64,000 nucleotides of DNA from Bradyrhizobium sp. WBAH42 (GTDB lineage: Bacteria > Pseudomonadota > Alphaproteobacteria > Rhizobiales > Xanthobacteraceae). The stretch lies in contig NZ_CP036533.1 in assembly GCF_024585265.1 (NCBI RefSeq), positions 4,721,001-4,785,000 on the forward strand. Direction: 5' to 3'. Positions 1-7,652 of the stretch are shown here, piece after piece. The notes under the pieces were generated by a model. It worked only from the letters and a program-made list of their open reading frames with translations, did no database searches and was not told the DNA's origin. How positions within the stretch are numbered: the first letter of the stretch is position 1; each line of letters starts with the position of its first letter. The translations under genes were made by a program, and so were the position numbers.

Positions 1-577
1 GACGACGCTGTCGCGTCTTTTGATCGAGCGGATGCCCGGCCTGAAAATGTCGGTCTCGGCGACCACGCGGCCGATGCGCCCCGGTGAGGTCAACGGCAAG
101 GATTACACGTTCGTCGACAAGGCGACGTTCGATGCGATGGTCAAGGCCGACGAACTGCTGGAATGGGCGACCGTGTTCGACAACAGCTACGGCACGCCGC
201 GCGGCCCTGTCGAGGCGGCTCTGTCGGCAGGCCAGGATGTGCTGTTCGACATCGACTGGCAAGGGACTCAGCAGTTGAAGCAGAAGGCGCGCGCCGACGT
301 CGTCAGCGTCTTCATCCTGCCGCCCTCGGCGGCCGATCTCGAGAAGCGCCTGCACTCGCGCGCGCAGGATTCCGACGAGGTGATCCGCAAGCGCATGAGT
401 CGCGCCAGCGACGAGATGAGTCACTGGGCCGAGTACGACTACATCGTGATCAACCACGCGGTCGACGAGGCGTTCGCGGAGGTGCAGTCGATCCTGAAGG
501 CCGAGCGCCTCAAGCGCGAGCGGCGGATCGGCCTCGTAGGCTTCGTTCGAAGTTTGCAAGGTCAGCTTCAAGGTTAG
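1..577 (+). CDS. gmk: Guanylate kinase, 3' part (5' end outside window)
   Basis: Phosphorylates GMP to GDP with ATP in the cytoplasm, feeding GTP/dGTP synthesis. The frame is open from base 2 and already reads TTLSRLL, the tail of the P-loop, so roughly the first 15-25 codons lie upstream of the window. The GMP-binding stretch SATTRPMRPGE, the FDIDWQG segment and the lid region with RKRMSRA are all present, as expected for guanylate kinase. The TTG at 20 is internal and not the start. The 3' end overlaps the convergently transcribed neighbour by 68 bases. Family assignment is secure. Confidence 0.96.
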   Translation, partial: TTLSRLLIERMPGLKMSVSATTRPMRPGEVNGKDYTFVDKATFDAMVKADELLEWATVFDNSYGTPRGPVEAALSAGQDVLFDIDWQGTQQLKQKARADVVSVFILPPSAADLEKRLHSRAQDSDEVIRKRMSRASDEMSHWAEYDYIVINHAVDEAFAEVQSILKAERLKRERRIGLVGFVRSLQGQLQG

Positions 578-1733
578 GCCGCGACAGTCGCGGCCCTTGC
601 TTGGCCAGCTGTTCCAGCATCGTCGTGATGCCGTCGACGTCGACGGCATCGGCGTCACGACCTGCCGACGCGTCATCGTGATCCTTGCCGATCTCGCCAG
701 CGGCGAGCTTGGGCGCTGCGGCGACGGGCTGGAATATCTTCTCGACCATCTCGACCTTGTTGCTTCTGGTCTCGACGGGTTCTGCGGCCGGAGCGGCGGC
801 ACGTTGTCTGCGCGCGTCGATCAGCTCGATCTCGCGGCCGATCGCGGCAAGCTTCGTCGCTTGTCTTGTCGGTTGCGGACGTGCCGCATCGAAGTCGATC
901 GGGCGCGGCGGCTGGGCGGCGGCCGGCGGTGAATCGCGCCAGGGCGCACGGCTTCCCTCCTGGGTCTGCGCCTGCCAATCGTCCCAACGCCCGTGACGGT
1001 CCGCCGACCGGAGCCGGACGCGCGCGCCGGCGAAGCGGTAGATGAGGCTGGCCAGGATTCCAGCGAGCGCGAGCGCGCCGCCGATCACGAGCAGCAGCAT
1101 CTGCAGCGAGCCGGTCGGCTTCTCAGTCGTGCTGTTGTCTGCCGCAGCGAGCGCCACGGGCGAGGAGGATTTCGACGGCTTTGCGCTCGGCTGCGCGGCT
1201 GCCGCGACAGCGGTCGGTGCCGGCGACGACGCGGGGGGAGCGGATGCAGTGGAGACATCGGGCCAGGGTGCGGCGCCAGCGGGTTGCTGCGCGTTGCCGT
1301 CAGCGGCCTGGTCCGCGGATTGTTGCACCGGCGCCGCAGCGGCGGCTTGCATCGGCACGTTCGCCGTCTTGGCAGCAGCAGTTCCGCGCGGCGTCGGATA
1401 TTCGGCGCGCGCGTCCTGCACCGGGTTCTGCTGCGGCGCCGGCGCGTCCGCGGTCGATGGATCGCTCACGGCCGGGGCGGCCTGCGCGGTCCTTGCGCTC
1501 TCCTTCTCACCGGCGGCGCGCAGATACCAGCATTTCCGCTTCGTCGTGCGATCCAGGCGATAGTACCAGTGCTGGCCCTGCGGCGCGGCATCCTTCGGCG
1601 AAGCCAGGCAGTCGGGGGCCGCGTTGGCGGTGCTCGATGGTGCAGGCGCGTTCTGCGACACGGCGGCTAATGGCGCGCCGGCAAGGATGCTGCCAACCAG
1701 CGCGGATACGAATTTTGCGGTGCGGTTGCCCAT
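510..1733 (-). CDS. Secreted/anchored hypothetical protein with Pro/Ala-rich linker and one membrane segment
   Basis: No function recognised. The 407-residue reading starts at ATG 1733, behind a GGGAG seven bases upstream; ATG 1754 in the same frame is the alternative. An N-terminal signal-like segment (SALVGSILAGAPLAAVSQ) is followed by a short aromatic/Cys motif (HWYYRLD...RKCWYL, about residues 55-71), a long Ala/Pro/Gln low-complexity linker, a hydrophobic helix near residues 209-231 and a charged tail of about 175 residues. I read it as a periplasmic domain tethered to the inner membrane with a cytoplasmic tail. It ends inside the 3' end of gmk on the opposite strand, so the last 20 or so codons are constrained by both genes. 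Confidence 0.75.
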   Translation of the reverse strand: MGNRTAKFVSALVGSILAGAPLAAVSQNAPAPSSTANAAPDCLASPKDAAPQGQHWYYRLDRTTKRKCWYLRAAGEKESARTAQAAPAVSDPSTADAPAPQQNPVQDARAEYPTPRGTAAAKTANVPMQAAAAAPVQQSADQAADGNAQQPAGAAPWPDVSTASAPPASSPAPTAVAAAAQPSAKPSKSSSPVALAAADNSTTEKPTGSLQMLLLVIGGALALAGILASLIYRFAGARVRLRSADRHGRWDDWQAQTQEGSRAPWRDSPPAAAQPPRPIDFDAARPQPTRQATKLAAIGREIELIDARRQRAAAPAAEPVETRSNKVEMVEKIFQPVAAAPKLAAGEIGKDHDDASAGRDADAVDVDGITTMLEQLAKQGPRLSRPNLEADLANFERSLRGRSAARA

Positions 1734-1928
1734 CCTGGTCTCCCGGTTACGCATGACGCAACTCTTAACCACCCCTTTGTCATCAAAGACTTGGGTGGCA
1801 ATGAGCCGCAAATCCGGAGAGGATGTGGCTTGAATCGGGCCTGCGCGGCGTTCGTTCCGCCGCCGGATGAGACTCTTCAACACCAGGATCAGAGTTCCAC
1901 GGCGCGACCTCCGCCGGTTGACTTGATA

Positions 1929-1944
1929 ATTAGTTTATACTAAT
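1929..1944. promoter_or_regulatory. Inverted repeat, candidate ArsR-type operator
   Basis: ATTAGT-TTAT-ACTAAT, a 6-bp dyad with a 4-base spacer, followed by another ATTAGT at 1946-1951. It lies in an unusually AT-rich patch 57-72 bases before the ArsR start codon at 2001, with TTGACT/TTGATA hexamers just upstream. Such AT-rich dyads overlapping the promoter are typical of ArsR-family autoregulation; binding here is inferred. Confidence 0.55.
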
Positions 1945-2000
1945 CATTAGTTACGGCTTATTATAGGTCGAACGGGCGTGGCATCGGGCGGCGAGTTTCT

Positions 2001-2318
2001 ATGGCTAAAGACAGCGCACAACTGGCTGCTCTCGGCGATCCGACCCGCAGGCGGATCTTCGAGCTTGTCGGTGCACGGCCACGCACCGTCGCTGAGATCA
2101 CGCGACAGCTGACCGTGTCCCAGTCGGCCGTCTCACAACATCTCAAGGTGCTGCGCGAATCTCGCTTGGTTCGTGCGGAGCCGAAGGGCGCCAGCAACGT
2201 CTATCACGTCGATCCAGCGGGGCTCGGCCAGATGCGCGCGTGGCTCGACCGGTTCTGGAGCGACACGCTGGCAGCCTACAAACTAGCCGTCGAAAAACCA
2301 TCGGAGGGATCCAAATGA
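2001..2318 (+). CDS. ArsR-family winged-helix repressor
   Basis: 105-residue DNA-binding regulator, the usual length for the family. The N-terminal half reads LAALGDPTRRRIFELV, then the recognition region SQSAVSQHLKVLRESRLV and the wing VYHVDPAGL, a standard ArsR helix-turn-helix. I see no CxC metal-binding motif, so metal sensing is unlikely; ArsR proteins paired with an AHSA1/SRPBCC gene are common and mostly have no known ligand. Its stop overlaps the ATG of the next gene (ATGA), so the two are translationally coupled. An AT-rich dyad upstream suggests self-repression. Confidence 0.92.
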   Translation: MAKDSAQLAALGDPTRRRIFELVGARPRTVAEITRQLTVSQSAVSQHLKVLRESRLVRAEPKGASNVYHVDPAGLGQMRAWLDRFWSDTLAAYKLAVEKPSEGSK

Positions 2319-2800
2319 ACACACGTGTATCGGCTGCGCCCGTAAAACATTCCATCGTCGTCGAGGCGCCGATCGAGCGCGCGTTCAAGGTCTTCACCGA
2401 AGACTTCGGCAGCTTCAAGCCGCGCGAGCACACTCTACTCGCCGTTCCCATTGCGGAGACTGTATTCGAGCCTCACGTGGGCGGAAGCATCTATGATCGG
2501 GGGATCGACGGCAGCGAATGCCGCTGGGCACGCGTGTTGGCGTTTGAACCACCCAACCGAGTCCTCTTGAGCTGGGACATCAGCCCGCGCTGGCAAATCG
2601 AAACAGATCCCGCCAAGACGAGTGAATGGGAGGTCCGGTTCATTGCGGAGACACCAAGTCGGACCCGCTTGGAGCTGGAGCACCGTCACCTCGATCGGCA
2701 TGGCGAGGGCTGGGAAGGCGTCCGCAGCGGCGTTGACAGTGATCAGGGTTGGCCGCTCTATCTGCGGCAGTTTGCCGAGCTGATTGCCGGCAAGGGTTGA
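2315..2800 (+). CDS. SRPBCC / AHSA1-domain protein
   Basis: 161-residue member of the START-like SRPBCC superfamily (AHSA1 branch), small helix-grip domains that bind hydrophobic ligands. Recognisable features are the opening IVVEAPIERAFKVFTEDFG strand/helix, the central VGGSIYDRG region and the C-terminal long helix ending QFAELIAGKG. ATG 2315 overlaps the ArsR stop and sits behind GGAGGG, which fixes this start. The pair probably forms one ligand-responsive unit; the ligand is unknown. Confidence 0.88.
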   Translation: MNTRVSAAPVKHSIVVEAPIERAFKVFTEDFGSFKPREHTLLAVPIAETVFEPHVGGSIYDRGIDGSECRWARVLAFEPPNRVLLSWDISPRWQIETDPAKTSEWEVRFIAETPSRTRLELEHRHLDRHGEGWEGVRSGVDSDQGWPLYLRQFAELIAGKG

Positions 2801-2917
2801 CGCGCCTTTCCAACGCCGCGTCATGATGAGCTGGAGAGGCCCTATCGAGCCTTGCCCCCGATTGGGCCTGGAAACTTCTCACCTCCGCAGCCGTTATGTC
2901 GCGGCTGAGGAGACGTC

Positions 2918-3529
2918 ATGCCGGTCAAGGATCAGATCAAGAATTTCGCCAAGAAGCTGGTGGAGGAGCAGCCCGATGCGGCGACCCTGCGGGCGGTGGT
3001 GCGTGCCCGAAAGCCGACCGCCATGCACTTTCGCGACGACGGCATCGTGCCGAACAATCCGCGCTTCCCGGCGCTGCTCTATCGCCGGGCGGTGAAGCTG
3101 AACGGCCGGCGCTTTCCGCCGGAGGTCGTCATCGACACGCTGTTCGACACGAACGGCTGGGGCCGGTCGTGGCGCGACACCGTGTACGACTTCGTCCACT
3201 ATCATTCGCAGATCCATGAAGTGATGGGGGTGGCGCGCGGTGCGGCGCGGATCGAGTGCGGCGGGATCAAGGGCCGCATCCTGAATGTGAAAGCCGGCGA
3301 CGTTCTGGTCCTGCCCGCGGGCACCGGCCACCGGCTGATCGAGTCCAGCCGGGACTTTCTGGTCGTCGGAGCCTACCCGCAGGACGGCACCTATGACGAG
3401 TGCACCGACACGCGCCAGCGTCCTGACGCGGTCAAGCGCATCGCCAAGGTCCGCAAGCCGAAGACGGATCCCGTGCTGGGGAGCGACGGGCCGCTGCTCG
3501 CCGCGTGGCGGAGCGCTCAGCTCAGATAA
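2918..3529 (+). CDS. Cupin-domain protein (YjlB-like)
   Basis: 203-residue protein with a single cupin barrel near residues 90-150. Cupin motif 1 can be read around VHYHSQIHEVMGV and motif 2 around DVLVLPAGTGHRLI; the histidines could hold a metal ion. The overall form resembles YjlB-type cupins, whose activity is unknown. It follows the AHSA1 gene after 117 bases, probably in its own unit, and ends in a 13-base tail-to-tail overlap with the Crp/Fnr gene on the other strand. Substrate and reaction cannot be inferred. Confidence 0.82.
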   Translation: MPVKDQIKNFAKKLVEEQPDAATLRAVVRARKPTAMHFRDDGIVPNNPRFPALLYRRAVKLNGRRFPPEVVIDTLFDTNGWGRSWRDTVYDFVHYHSQIHEVMGVARGAARIECGGIKGRILNVKAGDVLVLPAGTGHRLIESSRDFLVVGAYPQDGTYDECTDTRQRPDAVKRIAKVRKPKTDPVLGSDGPLLAAWRSAQLR

Positions 3530-4218
3530 TCCGGCGTGAAATCCGCCAGTCTGCGCAACTCGTCGGGCTGCAGCAGCTCGATCTCGCTGCCTTCCCAGGC
3601 GATGAACCCGCGATGCCTCAGCTCCTGGATGGTGCGATTGACGTGGACGATCGACAGTCCGCAGGCGTCCGCGACGTGCCGTTGCGTCATCGGCATCTGG
3701 AAACCGTTCCCTTTGACGAGGCCGACGACCGCCAGCCTTGCGGCCAGCTCGCAGATGAGGTGCGCGACCTTGGGCAACGCCGCCTGCGCGCCGAGGCGGG
3801 CGATCCATTGCCGGGAGATCGCCGCGTCGACCAGCGTCTCGCGCCAGAAGGCGCGGGTCAGGTGGATCGAGCTGTCGAGTAGCTGGCGGAGCTGGCTGTG
3901 GGCGACGGTGCCGACGATGGTCGGGCCAAGGCCCACGAGGTCCGCGTCCGTCGGCGAGACCAGCAGCGTGTGCAGGCACGGCATGTCGCCGGGAACATGG
4001 AAGGCGAGGGTCTGGCTGCGATCACCGACGATGCGCGACTGGTACAGGAAGCCGCTGACGACGAAGACGCAGCGGGTCGCGGCCTCGCCCTGGCGCAGCA
4101 CGATCTCGCCATCCGAGACCTGGCGCAGCGTGGACGGCAAGCCCGCGATCTGTCGGCGCTCGTCCTCGGACAGGCCTTCGATCGCTTGCAGACGGGCGAT
4201 GAACTTCGGATGCGGCAT
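3517..4218 (-). CDS. Crp/Fnr-family transcriptional regulator (first of three)
   Basis: 233 residues, normal length for the family: an N-terminal cyclic-nucleotide-like beta-roll (VSDGEIVLRQGEAATRCVFVVSG, residues about 34-56), a dimerisation helix and a C-terminal winged helix with MTQRHVADACGLSIVHVNRTIQELR as the recognition region. The four-cysteine cluster of oxygen-sensing FNR is absent, so an iron-sulphur sensor is unlikely. It is closer in layout to the Crp/Fnr gene at 4633 than to the one ending at 5381. Effector and targets are unknown. Confidence 0.9.
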   Translation of the reverse strand: MPHPKFIARLQAIEGLSEDERRQIAGLPSTLRQVSDGEIVLRQGEAATRCVFVVSGFLYQSRIVGDRSQTLAFHVPGDMPCLHTLLVSPTDADLVGLGPTIVGTVAHSQLRQLLDSSIHLTRAFWRETLVDAAISRQWIARLGAQAALPKVAHLICELAARLAVVGLVKGNGFQMPMTQRHVADACGLSIVHVNRTIQELRHRGFIAWEGSEIELLQPDELRRLADFTPDYLS

Positions 4219-4235
4219 GGGCCTCGCGTGCCGCT

Positions 4236-4475
4236 TCAGCCGTCCCGCGGCCCCGGCGCCTCGGCCAAGCGACGCGACAGTTTCGCAAGTGTCCCGTCGG
4301 AAACCGGCGCGGATCGGAACTCGAGGATGGCGCGGGCGAGCTCCTGATCCGACATCGGCCGGACCGGCTCCTTCAGCCTTCCCTTCAGCAAGGCATCGTT
4401 GATGCTGTCCAGATGCTCGCCCGCCTCGGATGCGAACAGGCGGCGGATGCGCTCCAGCAGAGTGGTACTTTTCAT
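4236..4475 (-). CDS. Small hypothetical protein
   Basis: 79 residues from ATG 4475 (MKSTTLLERIRRLF). A longer reading from 4547 adds a non-conserved-looking 24-residue leader and is less likely. It is charged, predicted helical and without membrane segment or Cys. It lies 17 bases upstream of the first Crp/Fnr gene on the same strand and may be co-transcribed with it. No family recognised and no strong ribosome-binding site; treat as probable. Confidence 0.5.
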   Translation of the reverse strand: MKSTTLLERIRRLFASEAGEHLDSINDALLKGRLKEPVRPMSDQELARAILEFRSAPVSDGTLAKLSRRLAEAPGPRDG

Positions 4476-4594
4476 GAGAAGGCCGGCTCGTCCGAAATCG
4501 GGGGGATTGGTGTGGCTGCGATCGGCGCGTCGCAAGCCGGTTAGCAACCTGTGCTTCCGATCTGCGTTCTAGTCCGCTGAACGCAAGCCGGACG

Positions 4595-4606
4595 TATCAT
4601 TTGATA
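4595..4606. promoter_or_regulatory. Short dyad TATCA-TT-TGATA upstream of a Crp/Fnr gene
   Basis: Perfect 5-bp inverted repeat with a 2-base spacer, 27 bases before the start codon of the Crp/Fnr gene at 4633. It does not match the TTGAT-N4-ATCAA box of FNR/FixK, so it could be a different operator, for instance for autoregulation. Could also be chance. Confidence 0.3.
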
Positions 4607-4632
4607 GAACCGGCGCGATTATTGGCGGCCCC

Positions 4633-5370
4633 ATGGAAAAAGCTCACGACGTGCTGATACGGAACCTCGGCGAGCACACCGCGCTCGCAGATGAGGATAT
4701 GGCCGAGATTCGCGCGCTGACCTTGTTGCTGCGCGATTTCGCGCCCAACGAGGATTTCATCCGCCAAGGCGACGAACCCGAGCATTCCGCTTTGGTCGTC
4801 TCCGGCATGGTCGCCCGCTACCACCTGCTCGGCAGCGGGCGGCGGCAATATCTGGCGTTCCATCTCACCGGCGATCTCCCGGACGCGCAGGGGCTGTTCA
4901 TCGACCAGATGGATCACGGGCTCAGTGCGCTCGGGCCGGCGTCGGTCGCGTTCATCCCGCACCGCGAATTGTTCATCGCGTTCCGGCGGCGGCCGACCTT
5001 CAGCCTCGCCGTCTGGCGCGAGACTCTGCGCGATGCCGCGATCTTTCGCGAGGCCATCACCAACAACAGCGCCCGGCCGATGCAGGCGCGCATGGCGCAC
5101 CTGTTTTGCGAGCTGTTCTACCGCGCCCGCGCGGCGCAGCTGGTGCGCGGCAATCGTTGCCGCGTGCCGATCAGCCTCGCGCAACTCGGCGAGACGCTCG
5201 GCATGGCGATCGCGACGGTGAACCGGACCCTCGGCGATCTCAGGCGCAGCGGAGCGATGGATCTTCGTGACGGCGAACTGGTCGTGCTGAAATGGCGCGA
5301 GCTGCAGCGGCTCGGCGATTTCAGTCCGGCCTATCTGCATCTGAAGCGGCAGTCGCCGCCGCTTGGGTGA
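4633..5370 (+). CDS. Crp/Fnr-family transcriptional regulator (second of three)
   Basis: 245 residues with the usual order: beta-roll sensor (DFIRQGDEPEHSALVVSGMV, residues about 44-63), long dimer helix with the WRETLRDAAIFREAI segment also seen in the neighbour at 3517, and a C-terminal helix-turn-helix (SLAQLGETLGMAIATVNRTL). The shared WRETL-DAAI segment suggests that this gene and the one at 3517 are diverged paralogues. No FNR-type cysteine cluster. It is transcribed away from the small gene at 4236 and converges on the third regulator, ten bases away. Confidence 0.9.
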   Translation: MEKAHDVLIRNLGEHTALADEDMAEIRALTLLLRDFAPNEDFIRQGDEPEHSALVVSGMVARYHLLGSGRRQYLAFHLTGDLPDAQGLFIDQMDHGLSALGPASVAFIPHRELFIAFRRRPTFSLAVWRETLRDAAIFREAITNNSARPMQARMAHLFCELFYRARAAQLVRGNRCRVPISLAQLGETLGMAIATVNRTLGDLRRSGAMDLRDGELVVLKWRELQRLGDFSPAYLHLKRQSPPLG

Positions 5371-5380
5371 GTCGGAGGCG

Positions 5381-6100
5381 TCAACCCTCCGCGGTTGCCG
5401 CTCCACCGCACACCTCGTCAAAATGCTTCTTCACCCAATCGTTGCAGCAGCAGGCCCTTGCTTCGAGCGCTGCTGCATCGAGGATCAGGATGGCGCCGCG
5501 GCGGGTCGCGAGGATGCGCCGCGCCTTGAACATCTGGATAACGCGGCTGGCATAGCTGCGGGAGACGCCCAGCATGCCGGCGAGCTGCTCGTGCGTGAGG
5601 GGAATCTCGGCTCCGCCGATATGTTCATGCGCGGAGATGATCCACTTGGCGGCACGCTGCTCGATCGAATGTGCAGCGTTGCAGGCCGCGGTCTGCAGCA
5701 GCTGCGCGAACTGGCAGTCGGCATAGCGCGCGAAGGCCTCCTGGAGTGTCGCCGACCTCTGCTGCGCCTGCTCGAGCGCGCGCAGCGGCAGCCGCACCAG
5801 GGTGCCGCCAAGCTTCACGATCATGCGCGAATAGGCGAGCGAAGGGCTGCGGCCGGCGGCGATCCCCACCGCGCCCTCGCGCCCCACCAGCAGGCTTTCC
5901 ACCTCGCGATCGTCCTCGACCGGCACGGCGAACGACACCAGCGCGGGCCCGCATGGAAAATGGACCGCGGCGACATCGTCGCCGGCGTGATGCAGGACGT
6001 GGCTCGCCTCGAGTTCGACCGGCTGGAGGTGAGGCGCGAGCAGCTCGAAATCCGGATCATTGAGCTGCCGGAGCAGATCGTTCTGGGGCCGACCGGTCAC
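5381..6100 (-). CDS. Crp/Fnr-family transcriptional regulator with Cys-rich C-terminus (third of three)
   Basis: 239 residues. The sensor part is divergent (VLHHAGDDVAAVHFPCGPALVSF) and lacks the classical cAMP-binding signature; the C-terminal winged helix is clear (LTHEQLAGMLGVSRSYASRVIQ). The tail carries CCC then a fourth Cys near the end (ARACCCNDWVKKHFDEVC), a cluster that neighbouring regulators lack and that could bind metal or sense redox state; that is inference. Several dyads lie just upstream of its start (6152-6175 and 6216-6227). Confidence 0.88.
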   Translation of the reverse strand: MTGRPQNDLLRQLNDPDFELLAPHLQPVELEASHVLHHAGDDVAAVHFPCGPALVSFAVPVEDDREVESLLVGREGAVGIAAGRSPSLAYSRMIVKLGGTLVRLPLRALEQAQQRSATLQEAFARYADCQFAQLLQTAACNAAHSIEQRAAKWIISAHEHIGGAEIPLTHEQLAGMLGVSRSYASRVIQMFKARRILATRRGAILILDAAALEARACCCNDWVKKHFDEVCGGAATAEG

Positions 6101-6151
6101 ATCGTGTTCTCTTGGGCGGGCCGGGAATCGGCGCCAGCGGCAAACCTACGT

Positions 6152-6175
6152 TTCCGCGGCGGAACCGACGGTTCC
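6152..6175. promoter_or_regulatory. Two overlapping dyads upstream of the third Crp/Fnr gene
   Basis: TTCCGC-G-GCGGAA (6152-6164) overlaps GGAACC-GAC-GGTTCC (6161-6175), both perfect. They sit about 50-75 bases before the start at 6100 of the minus-strand regulator and may be its operator or promoter region. A further perfect 12-bp palindrome CACGACGTCGTG lies at 6216-6227. Confidence 0.4.
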
Positions 6176-6259
6176 AAAGTGCACACAACGGGCGGTCGGG
6201 CGTTGAAAACTACAGCACGACGTCGTGTGCTTCAGCTGGCTGGACGGCAGCGAGGATCG

Positions 6260-6496
6260 TCAGCCGCAGCGGACTTCGCGATCCCCCGCCAGTCGGCCTT
6301 GTGCCGCAGCCGCGCGGTAAGCGTCGATTGCCTTGTTGGCGAGCATCAATTGCCGGCGCTCACCGGTTCGAAGCTGGGCCTCGATGGCGTCGAGCAGGAA
6401 GTTCGCGCTCGCGTCCGGCGGCCCGAGCTCGCCGCTCTTCTCCAGGCAGCTCCAGGCGATGAAGAACGCGCTTTCGACGGTGCAACGGATCGACAT
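6260..6496 (-). CDS. Small conserved-looking hypothetical protein
   Basis: 78 residues from ATG 6496 (MSIRCTVESAFFIAWSCLEK). The frame stays open far upstream into the alcohol dehydrogenase region as an accidental reading, but the composition changes sharply at this ATG, which argues for a separate small gene. It has two Cys in the hydrophobic N-terminal half and a charged helical C-terminus; I recall similar small proteins in Bradyrhizobium but cannot name a family. Function unknown. It lies downstream of the dehydrogenase on the same strand. Confidence 0.62.
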   Translation of the reverse strand: MSIRCTVESAFFIAWSCLEKSGELGPPDASANFLLDAIEAQLRTGERRQLMLANKAIDAYRAAAAQGRLAGDREVRCG

Positions 6497-6570
6497 GCGC
6501 AGCCAACGCGGCGCGGCCGCAGGCGTTCCGTGCGGCGGGCGAGACTTGCGTCGGACCCGCCGCGCTGTTG

Positions 6571-7629
6571 TCAGTTCTTCAGCACGATGCGGCCGACGAC
6601 CTTGCCGGCGCGCAATTCGTCGATCCATTTCTGCACGTCGCCCATCGGCTCCTCGCGCATCGGCGTCGGCTTGATCTTGCCGGCGCGGGCGAGCGCCATC
6701 AGCTCGTGGGCTTCGGCGAGCGTGCCGACCATGAAACCTTCGATCGTCATGCGCTTGTAGACCCATTGCACCATCGGCAGCGTGAACTGGCCGCCCATCA
6801 GGCCGGACACCACGATCTTGCCGCCGCGCGCGGCAACCGCGACGGCAAAGGCCATCGACTTCTCGTTGCCGGCGAAATCGACGATCTCGTCGAAGCCGCC
6901 CTCGGTCTCCTTCAGGATGCGCTTGATGACGTCGGGCTCGGCCGGATCGTAGGCCACCGCGGCACCGTTCTTGAGTGCGGTCTCGCGCGCGGCCGGCGAG
7001 AGGTCGGCGACCGTGATCGGCTGCTTGAACATCGCCTGCGCGAACGACAGGCCCATCATGCCGACGCCGCCGAGGCCGATCAGCAGCAAATTGCGTTGGC
7101 GTGGCCGGTCGACCAGGCGCTTGAGCGCGCCATAGGCGGTGACGCCGGAGCACATCAAGGTCGCGGCCTGGTTGACGGGCAGGGGATCGTAGTCGAGCAG
7201 GTACTTTGCGTCGGGGACCAGAACGTGGGTGGCGAAGCCGCCGTCGATGGAGACGCCGAGGAAGCGCTGCTTGACGCAGAGGTTCTCGTCGCCATTGGCG
7301 CAATCGCGGCACTGACCGCAGCCGATCCACGGGAATACCGCTTTTTTGGCGCCGACGAGGCTGGAGGGAACATCGGGGCCGACCTCGTCCACGACGCCGG
7401 CGATCTCGTGGCCGAGCGTGAAGGGCAGCGTCATGCCGCGCGTGGTGTCGAGCTTCCTGCCGCCGCCGAGATCGGCATAGCCGTCCTGGATGTGGAGATC
7501 GGAGTGGCAGAGGCCGCAGCGCTCGATGCGGACCAGAACCTCGGCGCCTTTCGGCTTCGGCGTGTCGACGATGGTCTCGCACAAGGGCGCATCGAACTTG
7601 ACCAGGGACTGCCGACGCATCAACGCCAT
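6571..7629 (-). CDS. Zinc-dependent alcohol dehydrogenase (MDR family)
   Basis: 352-residue NAD(P)-dependent dehydrogenase oxidising an alcohol or reducing an aldehyde in the cytoplasm. The catalytic zinc ligands are visible as CGLCHSDLH and GHEIAG, and the structural zinc site as CGQCRDCANGDENLC. The Rossmann glycine motif is GLGGVGMMG near residues 185-193. Length is normal. It reads towards the small gene at 6260. The natural substrate cannot be read from sequence. Confidence 0.92.
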   Translation of the reverse strand: MALMRRQSLVKFDAPLCETIVDTPKPKGAEVLVRIERCGLCHSDLHIQDGYADLGGGRKLDTTRGMTLPFTLGHEIAGVVDEVGPDVPSSLVGAKKAVFPWIGCGQCRDCANGDENLCVKQRFLGVSIDGGFATHVLVPDAKYLLDYDPLPVNQAATLMCSGVTAYGALKRLVDRPRQRNLLLIGLGGVGMMGLSFAQAMFKQPITVADLSPAARETALKNGAAVAYDPAEPDVIKRILKETEGGFDEIVDFAGNEKSMAFAVAVAARGGKIVVSGLMGGQFTLPMVQWVYKRMTIEGFMVGTLAEAHELMALARAGKIKPTPMREEPMGDVQKWIDELRAGKVVGRIVLKN

Positions 7630-7652
7630 TTTCTTTCCTCCGGAATTCTTGG

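Noticed and set aside
2894-3979. 361-codon minus-strand frame across the cupin and Crp/Fnr genes
   Set aside because: Shadow frame; Arg/Ala/Pro-rich and overlaps two clear genes.
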